DNA of 64,000 nucleotides from Chrysemys picta bellii. Lineage: Eukaryota > Chordata > Testudines > Emydidae. Where the stretch lies: positions 1,302,001-1,366,000 of the forward strand of contig NC_088800.1 of the NCBI RefSeq assembly GCF_011386835.1, given 5' to 3'. Position numbers and translations under genes: made by a program. How positions within the stretch are numbered: position 1 is the stretch's first letter; every line of letters starts with the position of its first letter. Positions 22,503-34,165 of the stretch are shown here, in pieces. The notes under the pieces are model-generated. The model searched no databases, was not told the origin of the DNA, and saw only the letters and a program-made list of their open reading frames with translations.

Positions 22503-22805
22503 TGAGAACATCAGAACGGCCAGACTGGGTCAGACCAAAGGTCCATCTAGCCCAGTGTCCTGTCTTCTGACAGTGGCCAATGCCAGGTGCCCCAGAGGGC
22601 GTGAACAGAACAGGTAATCATCTAGTGATCCATCCCCTGTCGCCCATTCCCAGCTTCTGGCAAACAGAGGCTAGGGACACCATCCCTGCCCAGCCTGGCT
22701 AATAGCCATTGATGGACCTATCCTCCATGAATTTATCTAGCTCTTTTTTGAACCCTGTTTTAGTCTTGGCCTTCACCACATCCCCTGGCAAAGAGTTCCC
22801 CAGCC
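22503..22805 (-). mobile_element. CR1 LINE 3' end, antisense
   Basis: The plus strand starts 'catcagaacggccagactgg' and shows the CR1 tail in order: 'gggtcagaccaaaggtcc', 'gtggccaatgccaggtgcc', 'cttctggcaaacagaggc', 'cctccatgaatttatctagc', 'cttggccttcaccacatcc', 'ggcaaagagttccccag'. It is 5'-truncated within the last codons of ORF2. The 3' end is close in sequence to those at 27.6 and 61.5 kb, so the subfamily is fairly young. Confidence 0.93.
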
Positions 22806-25800
22806 TGACAAACTACAGCCTCGCTGGAGCCTGCTACAAGCAAAGCTGGGTGACGGAGGCACCTGCCTGCGCAGGACAGCCTCACTTTGCCCGCATCGTA
22901 CCCCAGAGACGAGACCAGCGGAGGGGTTTGAGCTGCGGCTATGGATGAGGCGGGGCGGCTGGCCAGGTGCTCTGTGGGAGGCCCTGCAGCTTTGGAATTG
23001 GCTCCCCTCCGTGGTCCAAAACAGCCTGACGATGTGCTGCAAACGAAGCTCATCTCTTCACGGGTATTTGAAAACCGGGCCGGGGGGAGCATGTGTGTAA
23101 GTGGAGGGGGCTTGTTGGGGAGGGGTGGTCTCCGGTCCGTCGGTTTGCCAGGGCGGGGTATAGTGCGATGGTGGTGCACCTCGGGGGCCAGTGTTGTGGT
23201 CAGAAGTTCTGACGCGGCCCTGCAGAGACGCTCACTTTCATGTCAGCGTTGGTGCCCTTCTAACTCAACCCGTTGCTGTTCAGAAACTTTGGTGCAAACA
23301 GACCCGGCACATTCCTGTACGGGGCTTACAAGCCCTGTCCATGGCCGCTCGCCGGGGCACACCTTCGTTGGCTTGGAAGGAGGGAGGCGCAGACCCGGAG
23401 GCTGGACGTATTTATGTGGCCATCTGGAAACTGCAGGGTGAAGAGGAGCCCACTTAGGAAGCAGAAACTGTCCCCTGGGACTTGGGTGACCCGTCACACA
23501 GCATGAAGAGCAAAGACTTGAAGCTACAGTTGTGGTGACTGCCTCCCCGGGCTGCCAGGCACTCACGTGGGCTGGTGAGCACAGAACGTGCGAGAATGGC
23601 TATGTCTGTGAAAACTGAGGCCTGCTTGCAGGCCATTCTTGAACAAAAAGTGTTGAAACTTCCAGACAATGATTTGCTGTGACGAATGGGCCACCAGCCT
23701 GCAAGCTGTGCTAACCGTGCTTTGGGGCTATGGACGCTTGCCCGTTAGAAAACGGAGTCACACCCATAGCCATCACCTTTTGGTCACTTCCAACCTGAGC
23801 TGGATTTGAACCGGTGCCTCGGATATGAATGGTTTGATATCCCATGGCCAACCACAAAAACCAGCCCCTTCTCTCCGCTCATTTACGTCGGTGAGTGGCT
23901 GCGTTGCTGGGGCCAGCACGCTGGCTCCCTGATCCCTCCGTCTACGGTAAGAACCAAATCACAACTTTACTCTGACTGCAGTGTAGTCCTTCCCCCATAA
24001 AGCCAACCCTCTGTTAGCGTGCAGCTGTGTAGGCATCTGTTTGAGAATTAGCCCCCTAAACACAATTCAACATAAAGAAGCAAGAACAAAGCTGTGATTC
24101 TGGAAAGATTTGCAATGCAGCCAAGGAAAATGCTGATTAAACACAGTTGGGTTTGTGGATTTTTTTTTTTTTTTTGGCAGCGAAGCACAAGCTTGAGCTT
24201 TCAGGTCCCTAGCTCCCCATGTGCCCCTCAGGCTCCTGGAGCCCCCGGGGAGGGAGAGGGACCTGCAGTTCAGCTGCAATTGCTGGGAGAGGAGGAGATC
24301 CCCTGTGGTTCTATGCACATGGAGTGTGTTTCCAAAGCTATTTGAACGGAAATGAACTCTAGGTTTGGGGTGTTTTGTTGTGTTATTCAGAACACGGAAG
24401 GGGAGCTGGGTCTGAAACCCGCATCTCAGCTGCGTTTACACCTCCGAGACCGAGAGAAGCAGAACTCGAGAGCCGCCGAGGCTCAGCTAAGCAAGGTGGT
24501 GCGATGTAGGCTAACGTAAACCCAGGCGATGCAGCAGAAAGTGCTGGGGATTTGAGAAAACATGTTTTTTCCATCACCTCCCACTCAGCTGTTTGGGGAA
24601 GCGAACACCCAAGCTGCAGCGATTCCTTCCCTCAGCTAATTACGGGGAGGAGGAGAACAGGCAGGTTCCCCCAGTTCGGCACATAAACAATGCTTGGGCT
24701 GATTTTTCCATCAAGCCTTAGTCAGTGGAATGGGGGGAAGGTTTCACTCGCCTTATTAGCTAAAGAGCAGGGACTCCACAGTGTCAGAGAGTTAAATGCC
24801 AGAAAAATCCAGTCATTGGCCTTCGGTTCTGGAAACCCCTTTGCCTCGCCTCACTTTTCTTGTTAGTATTTGTAATAGACAGTTCCAGTGCTCCTCTCCA
24901 CTTGGAAGCCTCAGCATTCTTTTTGTCTCTTTAGTTTTCCAGAAGAATGAAAATTGAATAAAAGATCAGAGTTCAGTGATCAAGAGGGCGGAATATTTCT
25001 GGAACGCCTGAAAGCAGCAATTGTTTACATTCCACTGCACATCACATCCGATGAACAACTCCGCTCAGCGGAGAGCGGGAGGGAAGATGTCGGGTCATTC
25101 CTTAAAGAAGCGGGGGATTTAAATTGACCGACAAAAATGCTTATTGAGAAAGATTTGCATCATGCAATGGGGGGATCATTGTTACCCTCGAGTGCTCTTT
25201 TAAAAAGCGAGGTAGGATCAAAGCGCTGGGTATCACTGTCGACATGGAAAGAATGTTTTTCATCAGAAAGCCATACTAAGTGAGCGTGGCAACTGAGACA
25301 GGCTCAGCTCCCAGGCCTGAAACTCGCAGTAATGAGAGCCGGCTATTTCTGGGGCATTTGCCGCCTTTGTGTTGGGGGAGGGGGGTGTTTTTTCAGTGAG
25401 CCCTTTATTATAGAGGCTAAAATACCATATTGGGCTAATAATGCCCAACCCAGTCTGTGATCTTAACGGGTCCAGGTACATCTCTGAGCTTACATTAGTC
25501 CATCTTTCAACTGGCTGCATTAAAGCTTGTTGCAAGAAGTCACTTGGAGTGAGCACCACTTAGAGACCTGACATCCGGCCTATGGAATGGCACAATGCGA
25601 GGGAGGTCACAGCAGCACCGGTAAAATACGCTATTAAAATCTTGTGCCTGGGAAGTGATCGGCCAGGAGAAGCTGGCTTAAACAATCTGACTCTTAGCAG
25701 CCACTCACGGGACTGACAGAACCCAGGTGCTTAATGGAATTGGCGCACAATAAAGATGGAGCAGAGCTGGGTTGACCCGACACAACTGGCACACTCTGGG

Positions 25801-26734
25801 CAGTCTCTTCAGACGAAAGGCTGCCTGATAAGGACACTCTGAATCCCCTGTATGTGCTTTACTGTCCTTCCTACGTATTCCAGCCTCAGCCCCCTAAGAG
25901 ATCCGAGAGGAACATCCTGGGGTCAGCGCGCAGCCCAGTAGCCAGGTTGCGCACTAGTGATTTTCATCAGGCAAGGAACTGACCTGGCCATAAGCCCTAG
26001 TGACAGTGAAGCTTTTGTAGCCACAGATTCAGCTTGCAGCCGCAGTGACTTGGACTCCTGCTGAATGGACACACGTGCTCTGCATGCAGGGAGTAGATGG
26101 TGCATCTTGGTAGATGTGGAGCCACCAGTCCCTCCCCATGGCTCCAGACATCCCGTTTGCAGTGCAAAGGCGGAGCTTAGGGAGAGCTGGCCGAAGCACA
26201 TGGCTCTGTGTGTTTCAAGTGGTTGCTGGGAGCCGTGCTATGGAGGCAGAGGCCACGGGGCTGAATGCTCAGGAGCTCTGCTGAAGTCTGTATTGCAGCC
26301 GATATAACAGATCAGGACCTACCGCCTCCCATCCTCTCACATGAGTCACTTACTGGCTCCAGTGCAAGCCCAGCCCAGCAGTGATTTAATTATCCACAGC
26401 GTGTGTGATTACCGTGAAAAGTGCTCATGGAGGCCCTCTGAAGGCATTAAACGCCAGCCCACACCACAAGCAATGTGCTAACCTCGGTTCGGTTCAAAAG
26501 AGATTGGTCCAAGATGTCGCTGTTTACCACAGGGCTGCTTCTCCAGAGACCATAACTGCCTGAAATTGCTGTCAATACCAGGGCATGTTCTCCAGCAAAT
26601 CCATCTGCCTCAAAGTTGCATTCACTAATTGGAAAATGATGAGAAGCAATGGTGTGGGAGAGACTCCAGGGAGTACTTGTTGCCCACGCTCCCAGGAAAA
26701 CCCTAGAAATCATCAGGACTTGGAAAGTAAAGCC
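22806..26734. other. Sequence without a recognisable gene
   Basis: Composition changes from GC-rich to more AT-rich near 24 kb. There is a T run at about 24160-24176. From 24.8 to 25.6 kb the DNA is AT-rich, with an octamer-like 'gatttgcatcatgcaat' at 25153-25169; this segment could be regulatory but the evidence is slight. The GC-rich frames at 22.8-23.6 kb overlap on both strands and are taken as chance. Confidence 0.4.
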
Positions 26735-27655
26735 GGGGTGGTATGTTATACCTATACAATGATGGGGTCTAAATTAGCTGTTACACTCAAGAAAGAGATC
26801 TTGGAGTCATTGTGGATAGTTCTCTGAAATCATCCACTCAATGTGCAGCGGCCGTCAAAAAAGCGAACAGAATGTTGGGAATCATTAAGAAAGGGATAGA
26901 TAATAAGATAGAAAATATCGTGTTGCCTCTATATAAATCCATGGTACGCCCACATCTTGAATATTGGGTGCAGATGTGCTCGCCCCATCTCAAAGAAGAT
27001 ATATTGGAATTGGAAAAGGTTCAGAAAAGGGCAACAAAAATTATTAGGGGTGTGGAACAGCTGCCGTATGAGGAGAGATTAATAAGACTGGGACTTTTCA
27101 GCTTGGAAAAGAGACGACTAAGGGGGGATATGATAGAGGTCTATAAAATCATGACTGGTGTGGAGAAAGTAAATACTGAAGTGTTATTTACTCCTCATAA
27201 AACAAGAACTAGGGGTCGCCAAAATGAAATTAATAGGCAGCAGGTTTAAAACAAGCACAAGGAAGTATTTTTTCACACAACACATAGTCAACCTGTGGAA
27301 CTCCTTGCCAGAGGATGTTGTGAAGGCCAAGATTATAACAGGGTTCAAAAAAGCACTAGATAAGTTCATGGAGGATAGGTCCATGGAGGTAGGATAAAAT
27401 AGGTCTATGGAGGTAGGTTCATGGAAGATAGGTCCATTAGCCAGGCTATTAGCCAGGATGGGCAGGGATGGTGTCCCTAGCATCTGTTTGCCAGAAGCTG
27501 GGAATGGGCGACAGGGGATGGATCACTTGATGATTCCCTGTTCTGTTCATTCCCTCTGGGGCACCTGGCATTGGCCACTGTCAGAAGACAGGATACAGGG
27601 CTAGATGGGCCTTTGGTCTGACCCAATCTGGCCGTTCATATGTTCTTATGTTACT
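26735..27655 (+). mobile_element. CR1 LINE 3' end, sense, about 0.9 kb
   Basis: This is the best sense copy in the window. The C-terminal part of ORF2 is open from 26812 to 27249, with SSTQCAAAVKKANRMLG, VLPLYKSMVRPHLEY, LEKVQKRATKIIRG and LEKRRLRGDMIEVYKIM, the connection/thumb region after the reverse transcriptase palm. A frameshift near 27220 breaks it before the usual 'WNSLPEDVV', which is readable in another frame at about 27295. The 3' UTR ends 'ggtctgacccaatctggccg' and 'tatgttcttatgtt'. A small internal tandem duplication lies at 27364-27445. The catalytic part of the reverse transcriptase is missing. Confidence 0.95.
27364..27445. repeat. Local tandem duplication inside CR1
   Basis: The CR1 text 'ttcatggaggataggtccat' is repeated imperfectly about three times ('ggaggtaggataaaataggt', 'ggaggtaggttcatggaaga'), expanding a segment that occurs once in other copies. 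Confidence 0.75.
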
Positions 27656-27939
27656 GCATGTGGGCAGAGATGACGAGCAGCGAGTGTCAGCTTAGCTGAC
27701 ATGACCATGCAATTGGTCACAAGTGTTTTTGAGAATTTTCTCTCTGCAAATTTAAGCTGCGCGTATCCTGAGAAGCTCCTGGGAAACTTCTGGCATTTCT
27801 CGTTTCACTCAGACCAGAAATTCCACACAAAACAGCCTCGTTCTTGGTGTTTTGTTCCCTTCATGCCTGGTCAGAACTAAGATCCAGTGGCTGGAAGTTG
27901 AAGCGTGATAAATGCAGGCATAAGGCACCCGTTTTTAAG

Positions 27940-28117
27940 TGAGGGTGCTTAACCCTGGAACACCTTGCCTGGGGATGTGATGGGATCTCCGTCGTTTGGA
28001 GATTTGAAATCCAGACTGGGTGTCTCGTTCTAAAAGATCTGTTCTAGCTCGACCAAAAGTGCAGAAATCAGTGGGTGAGGGTCTCTGGCCCATTTTATCT
28101 ACGAGGTGGGGCTAGAT
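27940..28117 (+). mobile_element. CR1 LINE, older subfamily, sense (first part)
   Basis: The text 'cttaaccctggaacaccttg', 'ctccgtcgtttggagatttg', 'gatctgttctagctcgacca' and 'gaggtggggctagatca' matches the 3' end of the bird-like CR1 subfamilies, which read 'ctaaaagatctgctctag' and end 'ctagatgatcacaatggtcc'. It is split by a hAT MITE and resumes at 28438. Confidence 0.8.
28110..28117. repeat. hAT target-site duplication, left
   Basis: The 8 bases ggctagat are repeated exactly at 28430-28437. Confidence 0.9.
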
Positions 28118-28429
28118 CAGGGGTAGGCAACCTATGGCATGCGTGCCGAAGGCGGCACGTGAGCTGATTTTCAGTGGCACTCACACTGCCCGGGTCCTGG
28201 TCACCGGTCCAGGGGGACTCTGCATTTTAATTTAATTTTAAATGAAGCTTCTTAAACATTTAAAAAACCTTATTTACTTTACATACAACAATAGTTTAGT
28301 TATATATTATAGACTTATAGAAAGAGACCGTCTAAAAACGTTAAAATGTATTACCGGCACGCGAAACCTTAAATTAGAGTGAATAAATGAAGACTCGGCA
28401 CACCACTGCTGAAAGGTTGCCGACCCCTG
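28118..28429. mobile_element. Non-autonomous hAT element (312 bp) inside CR1
   Basis: The termini are caggggtaggcaacctatgg and, at the other end, gaaaggttgccgacccctg; these are inverted copies starting CAGGGGTNGGCAACCT, and an exact 8-bp target duplication flanks the element. The inside is AT-rich and noncoding. Removing it restores the CR1 text 'ggctagatgatcacaatggt' without a gap, which proves insertion after the CR1. Confidence 0.95.
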
Positions 28430-28437
28430 GGCTAGAT

Positions 28438-28500
28438 GATCACAATGGTCCCTTTAAGCCTTAAAAAACCCCAAACCAACCAAACAAAACCCTGTGAATC
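28438..28500 (+). mobile_element. CR1 LINE, older subfamily, sense (second part)
   Basis: 'gatcacaatggtccctttaagcc' continues the CR1 3' end interrupted at 28117. The end is blurred by A-rich drift. Confidence 0.75.
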
Positions 28501-29060
28501 TGAGCAGGGCAGAGGAGCACAGAAATGAAAAATAATTTCAAATGCTCTCTGGGTTTCTTCTTTGAACCTTAAAATTGTTTTGAGTCTTGAAAGAAAATTC
28601 AGCATGGTTCTTCCTTTCTCCAAACAAGTTCCCACTCCAGGCCAGACGGGTGTAATTTGTCACAGACACATCCGGGGAGTTTTCCAGCTCCAGCATTTTG
28701 CTGTGTCTTAGTTTAGCGGAGCAGAGTTTCAGTGGGATCCAACTATTTAAGATTTTGGTTCTGGGGGATGAAGGGATTTGCTGAGTTTGGCATTTCTCAC
28801 TGGGGTTCAGGACTCAGGACCTCCATTCATTTATTCAGAAGTTCAAAGTGATCTTGCAGGGGAATGTGGATTATTCGGAGATGGCTCTTTACATTGAACT
28901 GGGGCTCTGATTGTTTCTACTTCAGGGTGGATGTTCGTGTGTTTGGTTCTCTGGGAACACATCCGTAGATAGGAATGCTGCTGGTATGGTGTGCCTAGCA
29001 CCGGGAAACCCTCTCCTCCATGCTAACATACCATCATGGCTGGGGATTACTTGGCTGGTG
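28501..29060. other. Sequence without a recognisable gene
   Basis: No coding region or repeat was identified. Confidence 0.4.
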
Positions 29061-29064
29061 TTAA

Positions 29065-29192
29065 TTAGGGTGACCAGATGTCCTGATTTTATAGGGACAG
29101 TCCTGATTTTTGGGTCTTTTTCTTATATAGGCTCCTATTACCCCCTACCCCCTGTCCTGATTTTTCACACTTGCTGTCTGGTCACCCTAGGG
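29065..29192. mobile_element. MITE, TTAA type (copy 2)
   Basis: 128 bases flanked by TTAA on both sides (29061-29064 and 29193-29196). The ends are ttagggtgaccagatg and ctgtctggtcaccctaggg, good inverted repeats. The TTAA duplication and a CCCTAGGG-like end suggest the piggyBac superfamily. The inside matches the copy at 21131-21257 in reverse orientation ('tcttatataggctcctatta'). Confidence 0.8.
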
Positions 29193-29196
29193 TTAA

Positions 29197-32100
29197 TACA
29201 ATGCAATGTTGCACTCACCGAGAAGTCAAAAGGAAAGAAACTTTCTGATTCTCTTCTGCCAAGACCAAAGCCCTTCTAATCTAGTATCCTTTTGTTCCTA
29301 TGTCCTATCAAATATTGACACCAATACAGCGCGGGTTAAAGAGAGACCAGGGGCACATGCTCCATCACTCTGAACACATCACTGACACTGTGGCTGCTAA
29401 CTAGGAACGCAGCAAACTGCTAAAGCCATTAACAGACTGAAGGCATGTAAATCAGCTCTGGCGCGAGGCTGCAGCTCCTGGCAAGACTTTTCCGGGTTTA
29501 GACAAGAAGCTGAGGTTTGCTCTCTGGGGTGTGGCCCTGAAACGGCCCTTGCACGCGCTGGCCATATAAAGGCAGTGGGCACTCCAGGGATTGCACCGAT
29601 CACCTTCAAAGCACGAGTCCCCACAGCGCCCCCTGCCAGGAGGGAGAGCCAGTGGGGGCCTGGTGTTCAGAGGTGCTGATCACCCACTGCTCTCGCTGAC
29701 TTCAAGTGGGATTTTGGGTGGCCAGCACCAGTGAAAGTCCGGCCCTATTATCTCATCCAGAACCAAAGAGGGAGCTTGCTTTGGTACCAAGACTGGACCC
29801 AGCACCTCCACAGCTACCAGGCCTGTGCTCCATCCACTAACCCTTTCCAGGGAAGAAGGAAAAAAGGAGTGCACGTTAATTTCAGTTCCCGGGTCTGCTC
29901 CTCTTTCTAAACCAGTACGTGTGACCCTGGCCTGAGTTCCGGTGCTATTGGTCTCCCTCGCGCCCAGGCCTGCTAGGCAGCCTGGCCACGTTCTCACCAC
30001 CATTCGCTCTTCCCCTTCCCCTCATACGCAGAGGCTGTGTCTGCTCTCCAGCGGGTTTTCTCACCGAAGGAGAGGCAGGCTTGCTCCCTCGCTCGGGCTG
30101 TGGAGCTGGCCCCACACTCTTATTCTGCTCAGGCTGCACTCCGGGAAATGTTCAGGGTCAAGTGAGGTTTTCAAAACCTAGTGCATGACCATGCTTTGCT
30201 GATAGCCCCAGTCCCACTCCCCTGGGGAGCAGCGGGCCGAGTAGATTTCAAGGCTGAAAAGCAGTGGGGAGACAGGAGTTGCCCATGAGAAGCCCCAGAG
30301 ATTGACTGACGGTTGCTGGCTGGTTTTTGCTGAGGAAAACAGGGGCGTGGGCTGCAGACAAGCTGCTGCGGCCCCAGACGGCACTCTGGCCCTTGCCGGC
30401 ACCATGGCTAAAGGAGGAGGGAGCAGAAGGGAGGCTGGAGAGCTGCTGCTGCTGCTTTGAAATGGAGTTTGCCACCACATGCCCTCCCCTCCCCACGCCC
30501 AGTTTGACTCTCCCCTGGGGCTGGCTCTCAGCCAGCCGTGGCCATGGCTTATATGTTTGTCTAGATGTGTGGCCAGCATTCCAGAACAGGGTGTCCAAAG
30601 TTAGGCACCTAAATAAGTGGCCTGCTTAGGACCCCATTTTTAGAACTCAGCCCATGGTGCTATGCTGTACGTGGGAAGTTGTGACCAGTTTGTATAGGTT
30701 TATGTTACCCATTAGCAAGGACTGTGTTTCCAATCTTTAGTGGCTGGCCCCCACAGGAGAACAGCCTAGCACTGCTACCAGGCCTACTTTAGCTCAGCCC
30801 TGGTAGGTCTGCAGTGCTGAAGGTCGCACATTCACACTCTGCACGTTCACACACTGCTGACAGCCCCCGTGGGAGGTGTTGCTACACTTACACTGAGACA
30901 GACGCCGAGTTGTTCCTGGGACAGCTGGAGTGTGTTTTGAAAAGCTGGTCTCCATATAGTTTTCAGAGTCTCGTTCCTGGTAACGAATCCATCCCTAAAC
31001 TGCTAGTGTGAACCCAGGCTACAGGAAGGCTTCAACACTCCTAACGTGAGAAGCCAGTAAAACTTTCCAGAAGAAGCCATTTGGGCTGGAGGAAAGACCC
31101 CCCCAGGCTCCAGAGCAATCTCCCTGCTGTTCAAATAGCTCCACTGAAGAATAAAATGCAAGAGTGACAGGCTGCCGGGGCAGAGCAGAAATCCATGTCT
31201 GAGACGTGAGGCTCAGTGAATCTCCACCAGCAAGGAAGTAACTTCCCCAAAGTGTCTCTCTGCCCAGTCCCCCCTGCCGACAGAATGATGGTTTTTAGTA
31301 GCACTGGAGGTTACAGCACACACTCTTTTAGGGCTGTTTTCAGACTGGCAATAAGTGCAATCACGAAGGCGGCAGAACAGTTTTCGTTGCTGAGGCCTAT
31401 AAATAGACAGGATAGAGTCCGTTTCCTAACTCTGTGAGCTAGTCTCCGGCTCTGGCTTGGACTCTGCCCAGACGAGTGTGTGCTGGCGTTCGAAAAGTGA
31501 ACAAAAATGGTTCGGCCATTTTGAGGTGAGGAGGGCGAGGGACACTCTAAAAGAAATCTTGGAACCTTTTTTTTAAACCGCTCTCCAGGTAAAAAGCCTT
31601 TGCTGTGACTAGGTGGCTAGGCCTCCCCAAGGAGCAAACACATGGTCCTGTGCTGGCGAAACCGGTTTTGGTTTGGCTGAGTTTGGAGTGCTCCGTGTGT
31701 GTGCACAGTGGAGTCCACTGCTGGGCTCATGAAGACCCTCGCCCGGCAAACACTGGTCAATGCGCCTGCTCGGAGTTTAAAGTGGCGCATCTGCGTGTGT
31801 GTTTGCAGAATCAGGGCCGTAGCTGTGCACCGGTGTCGTGAAGGGGTGGGTGGGTGTGGCTAAATGCACACTGACCTCGCTGTTCTCCAGTGTGCTCCCA
31901 GCTGGCCTGGGCACACCTCGAATACTCAGTCACTGCACCAGCCGGGGGACACTAGGCATGGCATATGAAATCAGTGACTCTCCTGTAGAAGAGACGCAGT
32001 CACACAAAGGCTGCTGTGTAGAGAGTTCAGTTCCATAGTGCAAGGAATTAACTGCTCCCCCTTCCCTCCCCCTGGTGAGAGTGGGTGACTGCCACGTTCC

Positions 32101-34014
32101 CCACTGAGGGGCAAGGTGGGCCTGGAAGGCCTAGTGGAGAAGCCATAGGTTTCAGAGCGATGTGAGAGCACAGGTGAGCCTCTAGCTGGGGAGCGTGGAG
32201 GACTGAGTCTCTCCAGCTCCAAATCCTGGTGCCAGTTCCTAGCTGTATAGCAGGAGAGACGAGCAGAGAGGTGGGGGATTTGACATTGCTGTGGAGAATG
32301 CAAGGGCAGAGCCGGGCAGAGCTTCTCCGAACTAGAAGAATTTTCTTTTCTTTCCACTCACCTGTGCCCACGTTTTCTAAAGAGCCATTTTTCAGAAATG
32401 AGCTGATGAGTTTTTCTTAAGCTTCTAGTTTCCAGTTACCAAAATACTCCAGGAGATGCTCTTCGCCTGTTATCTCCATCCATGGGCAGAAGTGGAAATG
32501 GCAAAATGTCATGCAAAATTCTCAGTGATTCTGAGCCCATGTTTACATGGTTCATATGAGCACCTGATCCAACCTGCTGGAGCTCCAAACCCTTTGAGTT
32601 TAGGGTCATCACTGGCTGAGGCTGGGACTTCGGGACATAGGGAGATGCTGTGTTTAATTCCACACAAAACACAACGTACACAATAATACTAGTCTTCACA
32701 CCTGATTGGAAGTTGTTAATTTTTCTGGAGAAAGAGGGACATATAATTCACAAACAGCATCTTTACAACAGTTCCAGGGCTTGCTTTGCCTTTTCGTTTA
32801 TACCATACATTCAACACTTTCCTTTTTGTTTTCCCTAAAAGCTCCCACTGTACTTTCTCTAAGGACTGCGGGTTAGTAGATGGAGACTCGGTTTTCCAGA
32901 AGAATGCTCTGGGTCTGAGTTGCCTCAGGCTGAGGCTATGATCCAAGAACTTGTTGTGTTTGAGACATAATTGCTGTTCATTTGGGGTCTTTATTAGATA
33001 TATCATTCTATTTATAAAAAAGAATAGGGGAAATGTATAATAAGTCCTTCAAATCTTGCTCCATCGAGAAACAGTCCAAAATGATGTTGTAGACGTCTCT
33101 GCATTTGCCTTGGTACAAGTAATTTTTTGAGTGGAAGACAGAAGCGATCACTCCATAATTGCGCTGCCCTGTAGCTCTGGTATTGGCTGATGTCAGAGCC
33201 ATGCTCATGGTCTTAGCCAGCCTGGCAGCTCTGATGTTCTAACAGGGGCTAGTATTTTACAAGGAGTAGGAACAGCCTCGTAATATACCAAAGTTATGAA
33301 AACTCGATTCAATGCTAATGTCCCTCTGGTGACTGAGCATTGCAAATATACACTTGTTCCTTGACTTACATGTCATTTTGACTTAATTTACTAGTCTAAA
33401 GCATTCCTGCCGCCCTCTGCCCTGCAGGGTAAACATGGCTAATCTCTCAAACTGTGGTCTTTCTGTTTCAGACACGGCACAAATAACTCTACCTCCTGAT
33501 CTTCTGTTCTGCTGTTTTGAATATTGCTAGTGCTGATGCATGTTATTCCAAGGAGATCTCTGGTTTTCTTTGATCTGGAGAAATACAGGGAAAACCTTGT
33601 GATGTGACTTGCAAATTGAACAAATGTGAAACATGAAGCAGAGAAGGACTTTTAAATGACTCTAATAGGTACATTTTAAGTACAGTAAAGAAGACCGATG
33701 TAATTATTAGCTAATAATATTCTACTGTGGTTGCAGCATATGTTATGGACGTTCTAATGGTATGTTATTAGTGCTGGGGCTTTGTCATTTTTGCCTAGTT
33801 ATTTCATATGCATAATAAAGACAATTGGGAGGAAAAGTAAATGTATCCACACCAGAGACGTATTGTAACGGCACCTCAGAGATTGTTATACCTCTGCTGA
33901 GCATATCTCAGCACTGGAGAGAGGCTGGAATTTGTTCACTGGGCTGGAAACCAGTCAGACCTATACTTAGCAATTACCGAACTTTGTGCATTTTTCAGCA
34001 TGTCACTAACGTTA
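29197..34014. other. Sequence without a confirmed gene
   Basis: A hairpin-type repeat scrap occurs at 29660-29750 ('gttcagaggtgctgatcacc' against 'gtgaaagtccggccc'). From 32.6 to 33.3 kb the DNA is AT-rich. On the minus strand there, a 66-codon frame ends with a stop at 33008-33010, with AATAAA following about 11 bases later; the layout could be a 3' exon end but no domain is recognisable. Other frames are unremarkable. Confidence 0.35.
29624..29640 (+). promoter_or_regulatory. CTCF-type site
   Basis: cagcgccccctgccagg fits the reverse complement of the CTCF core (AGCGCCCCCTGS). No occupancy evidence is available. Confidence 0.35.
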
Positions 34015-34165
34015 ACCCCTAACCCTCCCAACACCCCTGTGTGGAAGGGAGGTGTTTGCCCCCATTTGACAGATGGTGCAGCTGAAGCAGAGAGAGCAAT
34101 GCCGTGTCTCAGGACACACACACTCAGAAGCATCAGGAGTTCCTGACTTTGGCCCTGTCATCAAT
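34015..34165 (+). repeat. MIR-like SINE fragment
   Basis: The text 'gtgtttgcccccatttgaca', 'gatggtgcagctgaagcaga' and 'gagagcaatgccgtgtctca' follows the MIR order (cccattttacagatgg, aactgaggc, acagagaggt). Old and diverged. Confidence 0.6.

Noticed and set aside
32716..33208. Adjacent 66- and 96-codon minus-strand frames with AATAAA between them
   Set aside because: Could mimic a 3' exon and UTR, but no domain, no clear acceptor, and AT-rich DNA gives such frames by chance.
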